Positions 43,901 through 49,842 are shown, numbered from the stretch's first letter. The stretch is DNA of 64,000 bases from Effrenium voratum (GCA_963377175.1 CAUJNA010003771.1:2697587-2761586), one strand, 5' to 3'. Made by a program: numbers and translations. Notes: generated by a model from the letters alone, not told the origin.

Positions 43901-44190
43901 ACTTGGTGAACGGCTTGCGTGGCAAGATCGTCGGAGTTGTCCGGCATGCAGCGGCGCCCGTCTTTTCTGACGGCGCAGCAGGTCAGCAAGCAGCTCAAGC
44001 GAAATCACGGAACGCAGCAGAGGTCGGAGGCTGCTCAGCATCAAGCTTGAAATATTTGATTGTGGACTTTCCGGGCTACCTTGGGCCATGCATGGTAGAA
44101 GGCCATCCAACATACGTGTGCATTGGGCTGCACGCGTTCGACATGAGCGCATGCCCATGCTCTACCGCGAGCAGTTCCCGCTGGTATTGA
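34903..44190 (+). CDS. Helitron-like Rep/helicase with nested TDP2-like domain, main frame (copy A)
   Basis: Rolling-circle transposase of about 3,095 aa. The start ATG 34903 is in a gccatgg context; an upstream GTG frame is not needed. Domains in order: five tandem helical repeats (about 1-400); CxxC pairs C473/C476 and C522/C525 leading into a DUF6570-like part (to about 610); Helitron_like_N (about 895-1085); a hairpin-encoded repeat block (1095-1163); HUH motif MHLHSINF with H1283 and H1285; a TDP2-like nuclease (about 1545-1830); an H1862/C1865/C1875 finger; the Rep tyrosine motif YLTKYMGK with Y1941 and Y1945; a low-complexity linker; PIF1 helicase with Walker A GTAGTGKTTT (K2690), Walker B VDEVSM (D2768) and AGDFGQLPPV (2822). 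The frame stops at 44188, before helicase motifs V/VI, which continue in another frame. Family assignment is strong. Whether the frame break is a lesion, an intron or programmed is open. Confidence 0.9.
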   Translation: MADAFDKTVAFLAAYSQELVQMKKPTLTALLNSKRRSQVPEWERARNFCRRKLSSLEPAQQQILEDWEFVLCDKSTLEAAPFLAGLQCCFCRVEAFLTETAEAIRYSSKPSLLAALQSRHMQEFQMSSFCRVFLLRYSDRLASAEKDFLLAKEAELCQVSAAAKEAAASRRAPAFVEVQAFFAQNAVEIAQLQKQSLSAVVSSNRANSDTRWKQAKNFFDRHVALLNADQKEHLEDWEFVLCDKSKLEAAPFLAGLQRSFARLSAFVQAYSAVLRAQEKSSLVKALQSLDQGADVSSSFCAMFLKRYRQHLSPEQEALVQGWERDLCVSETALVEKFLTMLQQRKAELQALRATCAEELFSGHGKKADDDFRFGYDFLRRTWCHLSLVDQERVRRALQPLLIEVEHMPLKAWHEPKLHASETVLGDHLPRPRLPKSLRQLYGNSMDAEARIMPFFHRVHEVDSYMLSMEFQDCHYCKEGWFGIAAGKGKSGLPGGFETQAFQKTNFCRAPEADWLEAGKPICENCLHEAKERAKAMLPKEPFRLTAANHADPGETLPEIDALTFFEEEILSPIQHLVRIFTLYGTGQCELRGHVGNLFQNGPQFVRDIPAAVGDMKMLLIRRCSKDVHRKQRVPFLVSRRRLERALNRLCRPVEDGGSAALRPGGLTPEGYCGFVNRANLEQYSNTEEGAEPEGLEVQEVQQQIWPQIEKRLFAMWISSTLSLQLASQVRALHEPPESVSDADRMEKTWCSLRQKLDELDFAAVGGPDELVTSTLVGYLVSQQRCVFSDRPLTDQPSMGHDQVEQILHDELTAVQELSAWEEQPLTPEGFWSPEDLAGQQTQQEMQEDLWNALGDAHRSDVLASASLQRHGAGRVAGLPIVDPPTVLSRNVLIREDHPYYIAAGFLKLFPLGQGDYWAHVQERAENQQPLSFWEWIKHMLLRADGRFQAHPRFYFFALNTALRNKALRSRTYFVKRQVGLNTSASYTNEELMKMGKAQFTKVIAAFEQAMIGSAQEKLQQRSDLEALVEQIEQETLEQKAEQVLEVWRTAVSAEKEALAPDSPVQQALKEQCVAAEHALEAVLGASAVTETASARVFSDRVGDTARVFSDRAVDASARVFSDRVGDAARVFPDRAVTASTRVFSDRVGDAARVLSNRAVDAAAAEDPELRALLEKLQNSLSCLQAGGEIPCHFTTLTTAIYHWQDLAQILQKYDAAVTRRRHGRSDPLEPAERKLSLDRRLVLKYPGVVAWYTGYKMELFYKHVLKYEDGEGVFEWGAGGIMHLHSINFGAQMPRVDPAREEWRLPSSESVRTAEEFARVHEEYVTDWSFGKAEKWSQQDIENAPARKTAADSPLHSDAESDGSEDLELSRVKETAQPARKRARLQPEAAPAASQQEPPGAPFLAAREQFSQQALPVDADFARVFPSPTRMAYVKDGAGKRKIVHLTCQEKALLQDLEALLAQAEWHPCRIGTEQKALLMTNNCQLVRRVRRKWYRKLTEKCNMHDRHSGHGVEVPPVYVEVAMEQAAGQLEGDTGRRLISEEVFDLAVGSLNLFQQPLRQDVRARIGEYDVFCMQEVTPSTLPAILSAGRELGYDVVSPAQRGHSTLEGFDVCMLLRNATVTRLRVGVVPLTAAGVRHLLHVQVQVTKNGACLALATAHCTASAEFAAQRASEMEVVWNALEALPVGGCIFAGDTNTHASEKMPERYQERWQDAWEADGAEVTLSGTWCHDWMDTSHPSVQAWRFDRCFFLSRAFRRAVPEDEGATFLSATQQPPGASLLSASESQPGDRPVPRSARQQTVRLVQGSFQRVWGVGMSDHACISSRFLVQAGAGLENMPQAEYLRVVRPGLGSKVARRPAEHESCARKTQTYAFCSKDYEKSRMPPGKGVILEDPRRKGLYRLYARRNCHHVNTHDPLKAMGLVANVDDQVVLTIQAAVNYLTKYMGKLGSGHTATSRIGGLLDDILCRMRDDETMTVTSLLSKLFIHTAVPDQICSLEAWHVLMDLPRVLSSRFFVNLNAKEQPVVKELQAIQTGTEQTTVTKQTKVDIYASRLEKLRLGGGLSVEAVRKMSLSQFVGRIDRRGRNLSLRKKPAIVKEKPYLNLDGRRPNASDMARYCLRLHRPFTAAEADPRELSDREAIEQLHAFVASNQCPFWLKKRFAQQNKAKKKKSSAAAPSEARAADCGHVGSLPTAEQPSHSVAAASNDATVLSVGRPVDVQSASTAACLVATGKDAAFLPVLPTVEQQGQSQSSVAASSNATLLSAAKPAAGATAQSVLEDTSANRASVAEQHGFPWQPAHGEMRYSVQEACQGKKPTPKRLQLELYLEAILGERPRKGGPATELMQKVVFQMLALDLVPYVKRGNGLVKPGLSKKCLEQLCTVHFNYMGSQKPAGKEQKAIKNKLYADLWEEVKHRILRECGVCVGHGAKNRIAVSQGADLSSPSKEGQWRYAVFCPHPWRQDDEDLEDPEERKAKRARFVAGAMQEQSMGRPGYNPLHEALVPLDEDALLCVDKETRSEWDALNPFASSLSLEALPDDMTSAILPETHAWTLRVGQGGISHADAIALIPKQAGVDAACLPADSSAPQRAPQPAGVDAAFLPADAIALQHVPQPAGVDAAFLPVDASAPQLPQLDPTQQSFVAHMSAWCEAYLSAPSASGVNLPLPADLGGLCKLCGPVLLLGTAGTGKTTTVQAANAEMGQRGIKDRIVRAAYTGVAASNMGSGARTIASLFRLRPNGGGGLSSLSEEDMAAMATELGEMAVLEVDEVSMIEKKVLAYIHMRLQQWRYATYHPKHCDRKGACKCGARLPFGGVKVVLAGDFGQLPPVAVKDDATLLSTAAQATGKDHADVNLGARLFGSIRNVIRLRRVHRQAGVSLYKESLLRLRDAAHTKEDVALWKTHDLTSPECTLTAEEIRRFHEECVHLFCEKQRAGQFNGRRLGEDAAAEGGTGILRVWSADSSPLVERHSCDSFGGLRRVLHCTRGAPVMLTSNVRTVWNLVNGLRGKIVGVVRHAAAPVFSDGAAGQQAAQAKSRNAAEVGGCSASSLKYLIVDFPGYLGPCMVEGHPTYVCIGLHAFDMSACPCSTASSSRWY
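35133..35161 (+). repeat. In-frame hairpin, C:G variant (1 of 2)
   Basis: Inner stem gcc/ggc around ttttct, bulged c, outer arm ggaggctg pairing with cggccttc with G-T wobbles. It encodes A-P-F-L-A-G. The same structure is repeated at 35643-35671 in helical repeat 3. Confidence 0.75.
35643..35671 (+). repeat. In-frame hairpin, C:G variant (2 of 2)
   Basis: Identical in sequence to 35133-35161 and in the same reading frame (A-P-F-L-A-G). It sits at the same place in helical repeat 3 as the first does in repeat 1, which suggests duplication or gene conversion of this block. Confidence 0.75.
37253..37273 (+). repeat. In-frame hairpin, T:A variant
   Basis: ggtg + c + gtc, loop ttttct, gac + cgcc. 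It is read as R-C-V-F-S-D-R in the transposase, in a spacer between the DUF6570-like and Helitron_like_N parts. Confidence 0.65.
38182..38377 (+). repeat. Cluster of six hairpins encoding a VFSDR repeat
   Basis: Hairpins lie at about 38182-38204, 38211-38241, 38251-38272, 38284-38308, 38320-38343 and 38351-38377. All are in the frame that reads R-V-F-S-D-R, giving a repeat of ARVFSDRVGD and ARVFSDRAVD units. The second has 12 base pairs with arm cacagcgcg against cgcgctgtg. Loops and inner pairs decay in some units (tttcct, aac), consistent with duplication followed by drift. The block lies between Helitron_like_N and the HUH motif, so it is probably a tolerated linker. Confidence 0.8.
39096..39124 (+). 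repeat. In-frame hairpin, C:G variant
   Basis: Arm tcctggtg + c + gcc, loop ttttct, ggc + cgccaggg. About ten pairs. Encodes G-A-P-F-L-A-A just before the segment leading to the TDP2-like domain. In copy B the neighbouring sequence carries small indels. Confidence 0.75.
39541..40395 (+). other. TDP2-like endonuclease/exonuclease/phosphatase domain nested in Rep
   Basis: The catalytic landmarks of the EEP superfamily are all present in order: N1553 in GSLNLFQ, E1577 in CMQEV, H1660 in ATAHC, D1695 and N1697 in AGDTNTH, D1747 in RFDR and D1819-H1820 in SDH. The GDTN form of the fourth motif, the QEV context and the spacing resemble TDP2, which hydrolyses 5'-phosphotyrosyl DNA bonds; many other EEP nucleases have GDFN or GDLN. 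The domain lies between the HUH histidines (1283/1285) and the Rep tyrosines (1941/1945). In published Helentron-type elements the endonuclease is usually a separate, terminal domain of the AP-endonuclease type. All catalytic residues are also kept in copy B. Confidence 0.75.
40195..40253 (+). repeat. Two in-frame hairpins, A:T variant and a mismatched one
   Basis: 40195-40215 has gac/gtc around ttttct (ggtg against cgcc) and encodes A-T-F-L-S-A. 40229-40253 (ctggtg against cgccag) has loop tcttct and a T-T mismatch in the inner stem, encoding A-S-L-L-S-A. Both lie in a variable insert of the TDP2-like domain, between the RFDR and SDH motifs. Confidence 0.65.
41523..41631 (+). repeat. Two in-frame hairpins in the Rep-helicase linker
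   Basis: 41523-41546 is an A:T variant with a changed loop (tgttct). 41599-41631 is a G:C variant with a 13-pair stem: gggaaggatg on the left pairs with cgtccttccc on the right, outside ggc/gcc, and it encodes A-A-F-L-P-V. These flanking arms are unlike any other copy yet still complementary. Confidence 0.75.
42627..42783 (+). repeat. Three in-frame G:C-variant hairpins before the helicase domain
   Basis: Copies at 42627-42654, 42688-42720 and 42751-42783 form a protein repeat (AGVDAAFLPAD) that links Rep to helicase. The third has a 13-pair stem with ggcgtcgatg against cgtcgatgcc. The repeat period is about 63 bases, so this block probably grew by tandem duplication. Confidence 0.75.
43954..43976 (+). 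repeat. In-frame hairpin inside the helicase
   Basis: gcgcc + c + gtc, loop ttttct, gac + ggcgc. Eight pairs, with the bulged C in the usual place. It encodes P-V-F-S-D-G in an apparent loop of the PIF1 domain between the SNVRTVWNLVNGLRG segment and the next strand. Confidence 0.7.
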
Positions 44191-44933
44191 GCTATGGCAT
44201 GACAGTGCACAAAAGCCAAGGACTGACGTTGTCCGATGGCTGTGTGTTCGATATGGCGCACGAGCCTACTTGGCAGCCGTTTCGCACGGTGCCTGGCTTG
44301 GCCTTTGTTGGGCTGTCACGCGTGACCGATTTCAGGCACATGGCGTTTCGCCACGTGCCTGACTACTGGGTGTTTCGTGCCGTTGCAGAGACCGCCTTGT
44401 TTCGGTACCGCTCCACTTTAGAGGCACAGCTGGACAACAAGCACGATGAGACTGCTGGACGCCATTTCTTTGGCAAAGCCTCCTTGCAAGATGACCTCGA
44501 GCGTCACAGAAAGTGGTCGGAAGCAAAAACTGGAGCCCCATTGAGCGAGGCTGAGCTGGCAGACCTCACTCAAATGCTGTCCCTCCGTGGCGTGCTGCCA
44601 GACCCTGGCTACACGGACAAGCCACAACGTTTGCCGGCCAGCAAACTCGGCGGCGGCCGCAACAAGCGTCGCACCATGCGCGGTGTTGCAGGTGCCGACG
44701 AAGTCGCTGCGGGAGAAGACGAAGACGGAATGCCGCACGAGGATGATGATGCTGTGACTCCAGATCAGCTGCAGCAGATAAAGGAGGAGGCAGAGCATCG
44801 TCAGATTCTTGCTGAGTTCTATGAAGAGCTGGATGCACAGAACTCGACATACCTGACGCGAGAAGAAATGGGCATCAGCCCCGAAGACTGCGTGAGGGAT
44901 TATCTATTGCTTCAAAGACTGTGTCTTTTCTGA
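44088..44933 (+). CDS. C-terminal helicase part in a second frame (copy A)
   Basis: This frame carries the missing end of the PIF1 helicase: REQFPLVLSYGMTVHKSQG (motif V region) and FVGLSRV (motif VI), followed by an acidic C-terminal tail. It overlaps the end of the main frame, and the switch must occur between about 44105 and 44165. A 32-base gtgtgc...gacatgag segment (44119-44150) would restore the frame if removed as an intron, but that is unusually short and would delete a normally conserved strand. Copy B has the same frame change at 60020-60122. In copy A a 5-base loss near the end makes the frame run into TGA 44931-44933, inside a hairpin; copy B ends earlier with W-Y-A. Confidence 0.75.
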   Translation: MHGRRPSNIRVHWAARVRHERMPMLYREQFPLVLSYGMTVHKSQGLTLSDGCVFDMAHEPTWQPFRTVPGLAFVGLSRVTDFRHMAFRHVPDYWVFRAVAETALFRYRSTLEAQLDNKHDETAGRHFFGKASLQDDLERHRKWSEAKTGAPLSEAELADLTQMLSLRGVLPDPGYTDKPQRLPASKLGGGRNKRRTMRGVAGADEVAAGEDEDGMPHEDDDAVTPDQLQQIKEEAEHRQILAEFYEELDAQNSTYLTREEMGISPEDCVRDYLLLQRLCLF

Positions 44934-44941
44934 CCGGTTTT
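44915..44941 (+). repeat. Hairpin just after the Rep/helicase gene
   Basis: Arm aagactg + t + gtc, loop ttttct, gac + cggtttt. It lies about 30 bases after the ancestral stop (as seen in copy B). In copy A its t-tga contributes the stop codon of the extended frame. Confidence 0.65.
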
Positions 44942-45936
44942 GGCAAGCCAGTGGTAGCGCCTAGCATTGAGTGGGCATTTTTGGCACGCTTTGGCAAGCA
45001 GATGGTGTGCACGAGCAGCAAGCTGCGCAGCGGGCGCAGGGTACTTTGAGGGGAGGCATCTACAGGAATCTAGACGCCAAGAGTGCCACAGAATCTGGAC
45101 GCCAAGTAGGCACTGCAGAGTCGTAGCGTAGACAAGCTCGTCGTGGATCATTTAGACATTGGTAGTAAGATGATCATTGGTGTTTTCTGGTCGCAGTTGA
45201 AGCTTTGGTAATGATCCACATTACGTGAGCTTTCCTTGGGAGCAATTGAAAACGAAGAATCACTTGGTTGGTTCATGGTACGGTTAGTTCTTTTTGTCTG
45301 GTATACTGGCCCCTGGTACCAAGCCGGCTCCACCGCTGTCAACTCAGACTCCCACACGTGGAGTCACGGGATGAGGGTGGGCGGGTTGACATGTGGAGAC
45401 CCCTTGTTACATTGGTTTCTTGTTTGTTGCTTTGTGTACGGTACGGTTTGTTCAACGGACACAGATTCCTTCGCTTTCATCAGGTCACGTGCGTCTTTTC
45501 TGACCACGTGAGTTGGTGCTGCGTGTATACTTCATCTGACAGATGGCAAAAAAAACAATGCAGACGTTCGCGATGCCGTGAGTTGTGTCCTGGCTACGGT
45601 TTTTTGGGAGTGATGTGCGAGGGAGCTGGAGTGATCGCGACGACCATGATAGATATCAGGCAACAGAGGCGAAGGCAAGCTTGGGGTTTTTACAGCATGT
45701 TTTTCCGTGTTTCATTGTCGACACCTGCGTTTGTCAACACAACACAGAACAGAGTTGTCTCTTATCCGCAGCTGGTTATGCATGAGCTAAATATGGCTGC
45801 AACATTGCAACATCATGACAGCAAGCGCTGACACAGCTTCATCACAAGCCCAGGCACCGACACAGCATCACCGCAACAAAGCAGGGAAATCACAGCTTTT
45901 TTTTCTTCTAGCAGCGCATTTTCTGCCCGCTGTGCC
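44942..45936. other. Spacer between transposon genes, copy A
   Basis: No ATG-started frame with support; a 91-codon open stretch at 45236-45511 begins with TTG. It includes the best small hairpin (45485-45511). Copy B has the same spacer with few substitutions (60833-61876), so it evolves as part of the unit. A promoter for the next gene would be expected here but no motif is evident. Confidence 0.5.
45485..45511 (+). repeat. Noncoding hairpin with ten perfect pairs
   Basis: Arms tcacgtg + c + gtc and gac + cacgtga around ttttct. Every pair is Watson-Crick except for the bulged C. The outer arm contains the palindrome cacgtg and is unrelated to the arms of the other copies. It is preserved in copy B (about 61424-61450). 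Confidence 0.8.
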
Positions 45937-46335
45937 ATGGCTGCCTCAGATGCGCAGTGGTACCGCTTGGAGGGAGACTTGCTTCAGAGGCTGAAAGGCC
46001 GCTATGAAGCGGCGCTGGAAGTGCCGCAGCGCAGAGAGGCGAGCGAGTGCTGCTGCTACCATCGCACACGGGACTTTTGGTATTCCAAGCCGGGGGAGAC
46101 CGAGTTTCAGATGAGCCAAGTTTGTGAGTACTGCTTCGATGTCTTGACTCAGGAAGTTCCAACTGCGCAGCGGCAGAGGCAGTGCGCGCGCTTGACGCTC
46201 GAGGGCCACGAGGTTGCAGCCCAGTGGCTTACGTGGCGGAAGTGCAAGCTCAGCGCCGCTTTGTCGGAGGAGGACATGCGGCGCTCGGTGTCCTTGGCCG
46301 TGGGCAAAACTGCTTTGCCCAAAGCGCTCACTTGA
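45937..46335 (+). CDS. 132-aa cysteine-containing accessory protein (copy A)
   Basis: Starts at ATG 45937 in a gccatgg context, directly after a hairpin. It contains SECCCYHRTRDFWY and later VCEYCFDVLTQE, which together could form a zinc-binding site (C/H plus CxxC). The rest is rich in Gln, Arg, Leu and Ala and looks helical. I do not recognise a family. The copy B protein is identical over its whole length although the neighbouring Rep gene there has many lesions, which argues for a recent copy or for selection. A role as a DNA-binding accessory factor of transposition is only inference from context. Confidence 0.65.
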   Translation: MAASDAQWYRLEGDLLQRLKGRYEAALEVPQRREASECCCYHRTRDFWYSKPGETEFQMSQVCEYCFDVLTQEVPTAQRQRQCARLTLEGHEVAAQWLTWRKCKLSAALSEEDMRRSVSLAVGKTALPKALT

Positions 46336-47048
46336 AGACGCGTGCAAACAACGCGCCTTTTCTGGCCGTTTTGCGCGCCGGGAGAGAGGCAGCTCGTCGT
46401 GTGTCTTTTCTGACCGCGTGAGCTGGTGATACGTGTAGTTAGGCGTCAAGCCACTGCCAAGCACTGCGAATGCACAGCTCAGATCGCCCGAGACGTGATC
46501 TGTGAACAGCGGCATCACCTCACTGGAAAAAGCACTGGGTGCGCGGAAACAGTGTTTTTTTCTGAGCCCCTTTTTTTTCAAAAAGATAGGTGGTACGTAT
46601 TATCGTGCTTAATAGTATGACTTCAAGATGGGTGCCAGGTGAGTACTTTGACTTCCGAAGGCGGTCACGGTGATGCCATGAGAGCTTTGCGCACTGGGAG
46701 GGGAGCAAAGGAAACATAGGCTTGTTTTGGTATCGAGCAACAGAAGTGCGCACCCTGGGCTTGAGAATGTCGATGTTATAACGCGGGTTCCATGTGAGTT
46801 CTTTTAGATCCGAGGCGGTGATGTGTTTTGGTCTTGGTTGAGGAAGCATCAGGTTGCGCGGCATGCCTGCAATGTTATGTCTTACAGCAATGTCCTACAT
46901 GATAGCCGAACAGTTCCTTGCACACGTTTATGTATTGTACTGGCTGTGATTGGTTCATGACAAGTACACGTGCAGAACCTCACCTCTGACACTTAGATTA
47001 GCTACGCCACTGACACGCACTGCTACTGCATCCGGCTACATCGCTGCC
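46336..47048. other. Spacer with two hairpins after the 132-aa gene
   Basis: Hairpins at 46350-46370 (aacg + c + gcc, loop, ggc + cgtt) and about 46390-46426 (inner gtc/gac plus an outer cagctc against gagctg separated by an internal loop) lie 15 and about 60 bases after the stop codon. The remaining approximately 600 bases have no supported gene. Almost identical in copy B. Confidence 0.55.
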
Positions 47049-47366
47049 ATGGCCGATCTGCCTCGTTGGATCGATGACGCACGCTTGGACTCTGCAGCGA
47101 TGATTTCAGCCTTTGAGGCGTTCTGTGCCCGGGAGCCCGCGCAAGTTGGGCAGTTTCAAGATCTGTTTCTTATCATCCATAGATGTCCCTGGGGAAGTAG
47201 TGCGCCAGGGTGGCGCTTGCCCACGCAAGCCTGTGAAGCGCTGACTTGCAGACGTTGTCAAACTGGTGCTGGCGGGTATCAGTTCCGCTGGTGGCACGCA
47301 GCATGGGAAAATGACTACAATAGACTGCGCAGGCCTGGCGCGTGGCGGATGAGGCAACAAGAATAA
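47049..47366 (+). CDS. 105-aa accessory protein (copy A)
   Basis: The ATG at 47049 lies in a gccatgg context; the frame is open further upstream, but an upstream codon differs between copies A and B while the part from this ATG is identical. The protein has ACEALTCRRCQTGAGGYQFR, a single CxxC-type site, and a Trp-rich basic end (WWHAAWENDYNRLRRPGAWR). No family recognised. A hairpin follows about 20 bases after the stop. Probably a small nucleic-acid-binding accessory protein, by context only. Confidence 0.55.
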   Translation: MADLPRWIDDARLDSAAMISAFEAFCAREPAQVGQFQDLFLIIHRCPWGSSAPGWRLPTQACEALTCRRCQTGAGGYQFRWWHAAWENDYNRLRRPGAWRMRQQE

Positions 47367-47386
47367 GTCTGCGCGAGCTACCGCTG

Positions 47387-47420
47387 CCAGCGCGTGTGTC
47401 TTTTCTGACTGCGCGACTGG
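47387..47420 (+). repeat. Hairpin after the 105-aa gene
   Basis: Inner gtc/gac around ttttct, then gtg/tgc and cgcg/cgcg pairing, with outer ccag against ctgg. It ends within 55 bases of the stop codon at 47366. Present in copy B near 63327-63360. Confidence 0.6.
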
Positions 47421-47866
47421 CGGCCACTGTTCCACCGACATCGAGACGGCGCGCATTGGAAAAGCACACGGCGGGCCTGTGCAGTTCTGTCGTGTCTGTG
47501 CTGGGCATACGCTAGGCAGCAAACATAGGCATATGTACTGTTTGTGCTTGCTCAAAATCTGTGGTGCTTTTGGTTTGTCAACGCTTGGAAAACGTCAGCA
47601 TGATAGGAAGGGAGCACGGAGCATGTCATGCCCTACCAAAGGAAGTCTTTGTAAGGCCAAAAATAGATGGTAGAGACACGCATGTTGGCACTCTCGCGAC
47701 GGCACCTGTTTTTTTGGCTTACTCTCTGCTTGCAGCCTTTTTTCGGCATGAGTCCATCATGGCAACATTATGATGTTTAGCATTTAAGAGCCCACACTTC
47801 AAGAGCACACACTGCACATTATGTCACGATGTTCCACGAGCACACACTTCTACACACTCCACTAGT
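47421..47866. other. Spacer before the RPA-like gene
   Basis: No supported frame. A local phrase around agcccacacttcaagagcac, followed by gagcacacac, is weakly repetitive. Same in copy B. Confidence 0.45.
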
Positions 47867-47897
47867 TGTCTGGCGCGGCTTTTCTGCCCGCCTGACA
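47867..47897 (+). promoter_or_regulatory. Hairpin just before the RPA-like start codon
   Basis: G:C variant: ggcg + c + ggc, loop ttttct, gcc + cgcc, with outer tgtc against gaca after one mismatch. It ends 14 bases before ATG 47912, a position similar to the hairpins before the Rep and 132-aa genes. Present in copy B before 63853. Confidence 0.7.
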
Positions 47898-47911
47898 TTG
47901 CGCCCTTTGCA

Positions 47912-49826
47912 ATGCTCGGTGAAGCTGCTTCGTTTTTTTCCCGATCGACGTCAGGTACTAATGCAGCTGCTGAGAAAAAGCCTATGGCGATACAGCCACA
48001 CGAGTTGTCCAAGGGAAGCAAGCTCGGAGCCGACCGACGTCTCGTGGGCCGCTTGGTGGATTTCCAAGATACAAGTTCTCTCCTGCTATCTTGTCTGCGG
48101 GCCGGGCCGCAAGCAAGTCATACAAATTGAGGCTTGGAGAGAACTTAAAGAGGCAGCGAAGCAAGTCTTTCATGCCGGACAGCTGGTAAGCTTAACCTGT
48201 GTGTCCCTGTCTTTGCGCAAGGCCGATAAAATGAAATATAGCTACTCAGGGGTGCAAGTCATGGTTCGCTTTGACAAGCACCTGCAAGTAGCGCCCGCAG
48301 ACGAAGAAAGTTCACGCTCCTTGTGTGGATTTCCAGAGCGTAAGTTGGCAGACTTAGCGCGGACAATACCAGAAACCTCTTTCAAAGCCGCCAGCTGCTT
48401 GCGCGAAGGTCTAGTTCGCATCAAGTGTCGCGTTCTCGAAGCAAACGCTTTCACTCCCAAGTCAGGCAAAAGCTTGGGTAAGGCACTTGTGGAGGAGAAA
48501 TTTGAAAATGAGCGCTGGCAAGCCGAGCTAGTAGGTTTTGCGGAGTTTGCCACTGATGTTGCTGGCCTGCAAGCTGGCAGTGCATACTTGCTAACAGGGA
48601 TTGCAGTTCAAGCCTCGCAAGACAAGAACGGGTTCGCGTTCAAGTGGGGGAAAGGCTCCGCTGCGTCTCTTCTGACCGGCGAACTTGCTGCGTCTTTTCT
48701 GACCGGCGAGAATCCTGACACACTGTCCAACACCAGCCAAGATGTTGTTAGGAAGCTGTCTAACCGGTCTGCTTTGGCCGGCAACAGGTCTCAGGCGCGT
48801 GCCATTTATGTTTCCGCGTCGACATTAGATTGCTTTCTGCCGTCGTCTGGCTGCCGCAAGTTTGATAACGCGGAAGTTTGGGAAGTCCCGTGGGTCACCC
48901 TGGTGGACATTAATCCTCGGCGCACCGCCTTGGATTGGCACTATACTGGCTGCTCCGAGTGCTTCAAGAGTGCCTGTGCTCAGCACGAAGGCGCGCAGCG
49001 TCGGTGCTATGCAATCGACGTGCAACTTGTGGACGCTGGAAGCCAAAATGTTTACTGCGCAAGCAGACGAAATGTTTGCATCAGCCGGCATCACTACTCC
49101 TGGAAGCATCGAGCCTCAAGATCAGCTTACTGTACTGCAAACACTACGCGGCTTGAACTTTTCTGCGCGACTTGCGATCATGGAGGAGGAGGCTTGGCAA
49201 AGTCGCGCGGCGCGCAACTATTTACAGGTTTTACAGATTCGGATGCTGCCACAGACATGGACTGGCACTGCGAAGCCTTTATTACGTTTTTCAGCGAGCG
49301 GCGGCTGCAGTGGAATTCCCGCGGTGCGAGCAGAGGAGGTTGTTGTAGATGCCGCTGAGCAAATCACAGGGCCGAAGGATTGCTTGCTCGATTGCGTCGA
49401 GTTACTGGTACAGATCGGAAATAAAAAGCCGCAAATCGACAGGAGGCAGACGAAGCCGGCTTGCGTGTGAGCGTTGAGGCATCGGATCTTGGCAGCGAGT
49501 CACGTCCGAAGATGACATTGTCATGGCTGGTTTCGACTACTGCATTGCTTGACTTGGGCAGAGAGTTGCTTCCAAATGCGACCTTTCGAATCATTGCCAG
49601 GCCTGTTGTAGCAAAGGGAAATATTGAAGCCTGGCAAGTGCTGCAGCACTCTTCCAACGTCGACGCGCAAGCGTGGCAAGAGAGGCTACAGTGGCAAAGA
49701 CAAGACATGGACATGGGCAACTCACGAAAGCGTGTGCCACCTGAAGAGTTTACGCAGCAGACACCAAATCGCAAGGTGCAATGTGTCCGCAATATGCTCG
49801 CATCTCCAAGCTATACTGCCGAGTGA
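47912..49826 (+). pseudogene. RPA1-like single-strand DNA-binding protein, frame-broken (copy A)
   Basis: Helitrons often carry RPA1-like genes. Here an OB-fold (GRLVDFQDTSS, then GPGRKQVIQIEAWRE and YSGVQVMVRFDKHLQVAP), a second region (RKLADLARTIPETSFKAASC...AELVGFAEFATDV) and a C-terminal zinc-ribbon-like part (DWHYTGCSECFKSACAQ) are visible. The coding sense moves between frames near 48090-48110, near 49040-49055 (SQNV to FTAQADEMFASAG) and near 49435. It may be a decayed gene or one with very short introns; I cannot tell. The start ATG 47912 follows a hairpin. Hairpins at 48659-48709 lie in frame (AASLLTGE, AASFLTGE). The last frame ends at TGA 49824-49826. Confidence 0.65.
48659..48709 (+). 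repeat. Two in-frame hairpins in the RPA-like gene
   Basis: 48659-48681 (loop tcttct) and 48685-48709 (loop ttttct, arm ttgctg against cggcga) encode A-S-L-L-T-G and A-S-F-L-T-G. They show the coding hairpins are not limited to the transposase. Confidence 0.7.
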
Positions 49827-49842
49827 AGCTCTTCGCTGAATT

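Noticed and set aside
45236..45511. 91-codon open frame present in both copies
   Set aside because: No ATG start, Cys/Trp/Phe-rich composition, and it runs through a hairpin. Its similarity between copies is explained by the general similarity of the unit.
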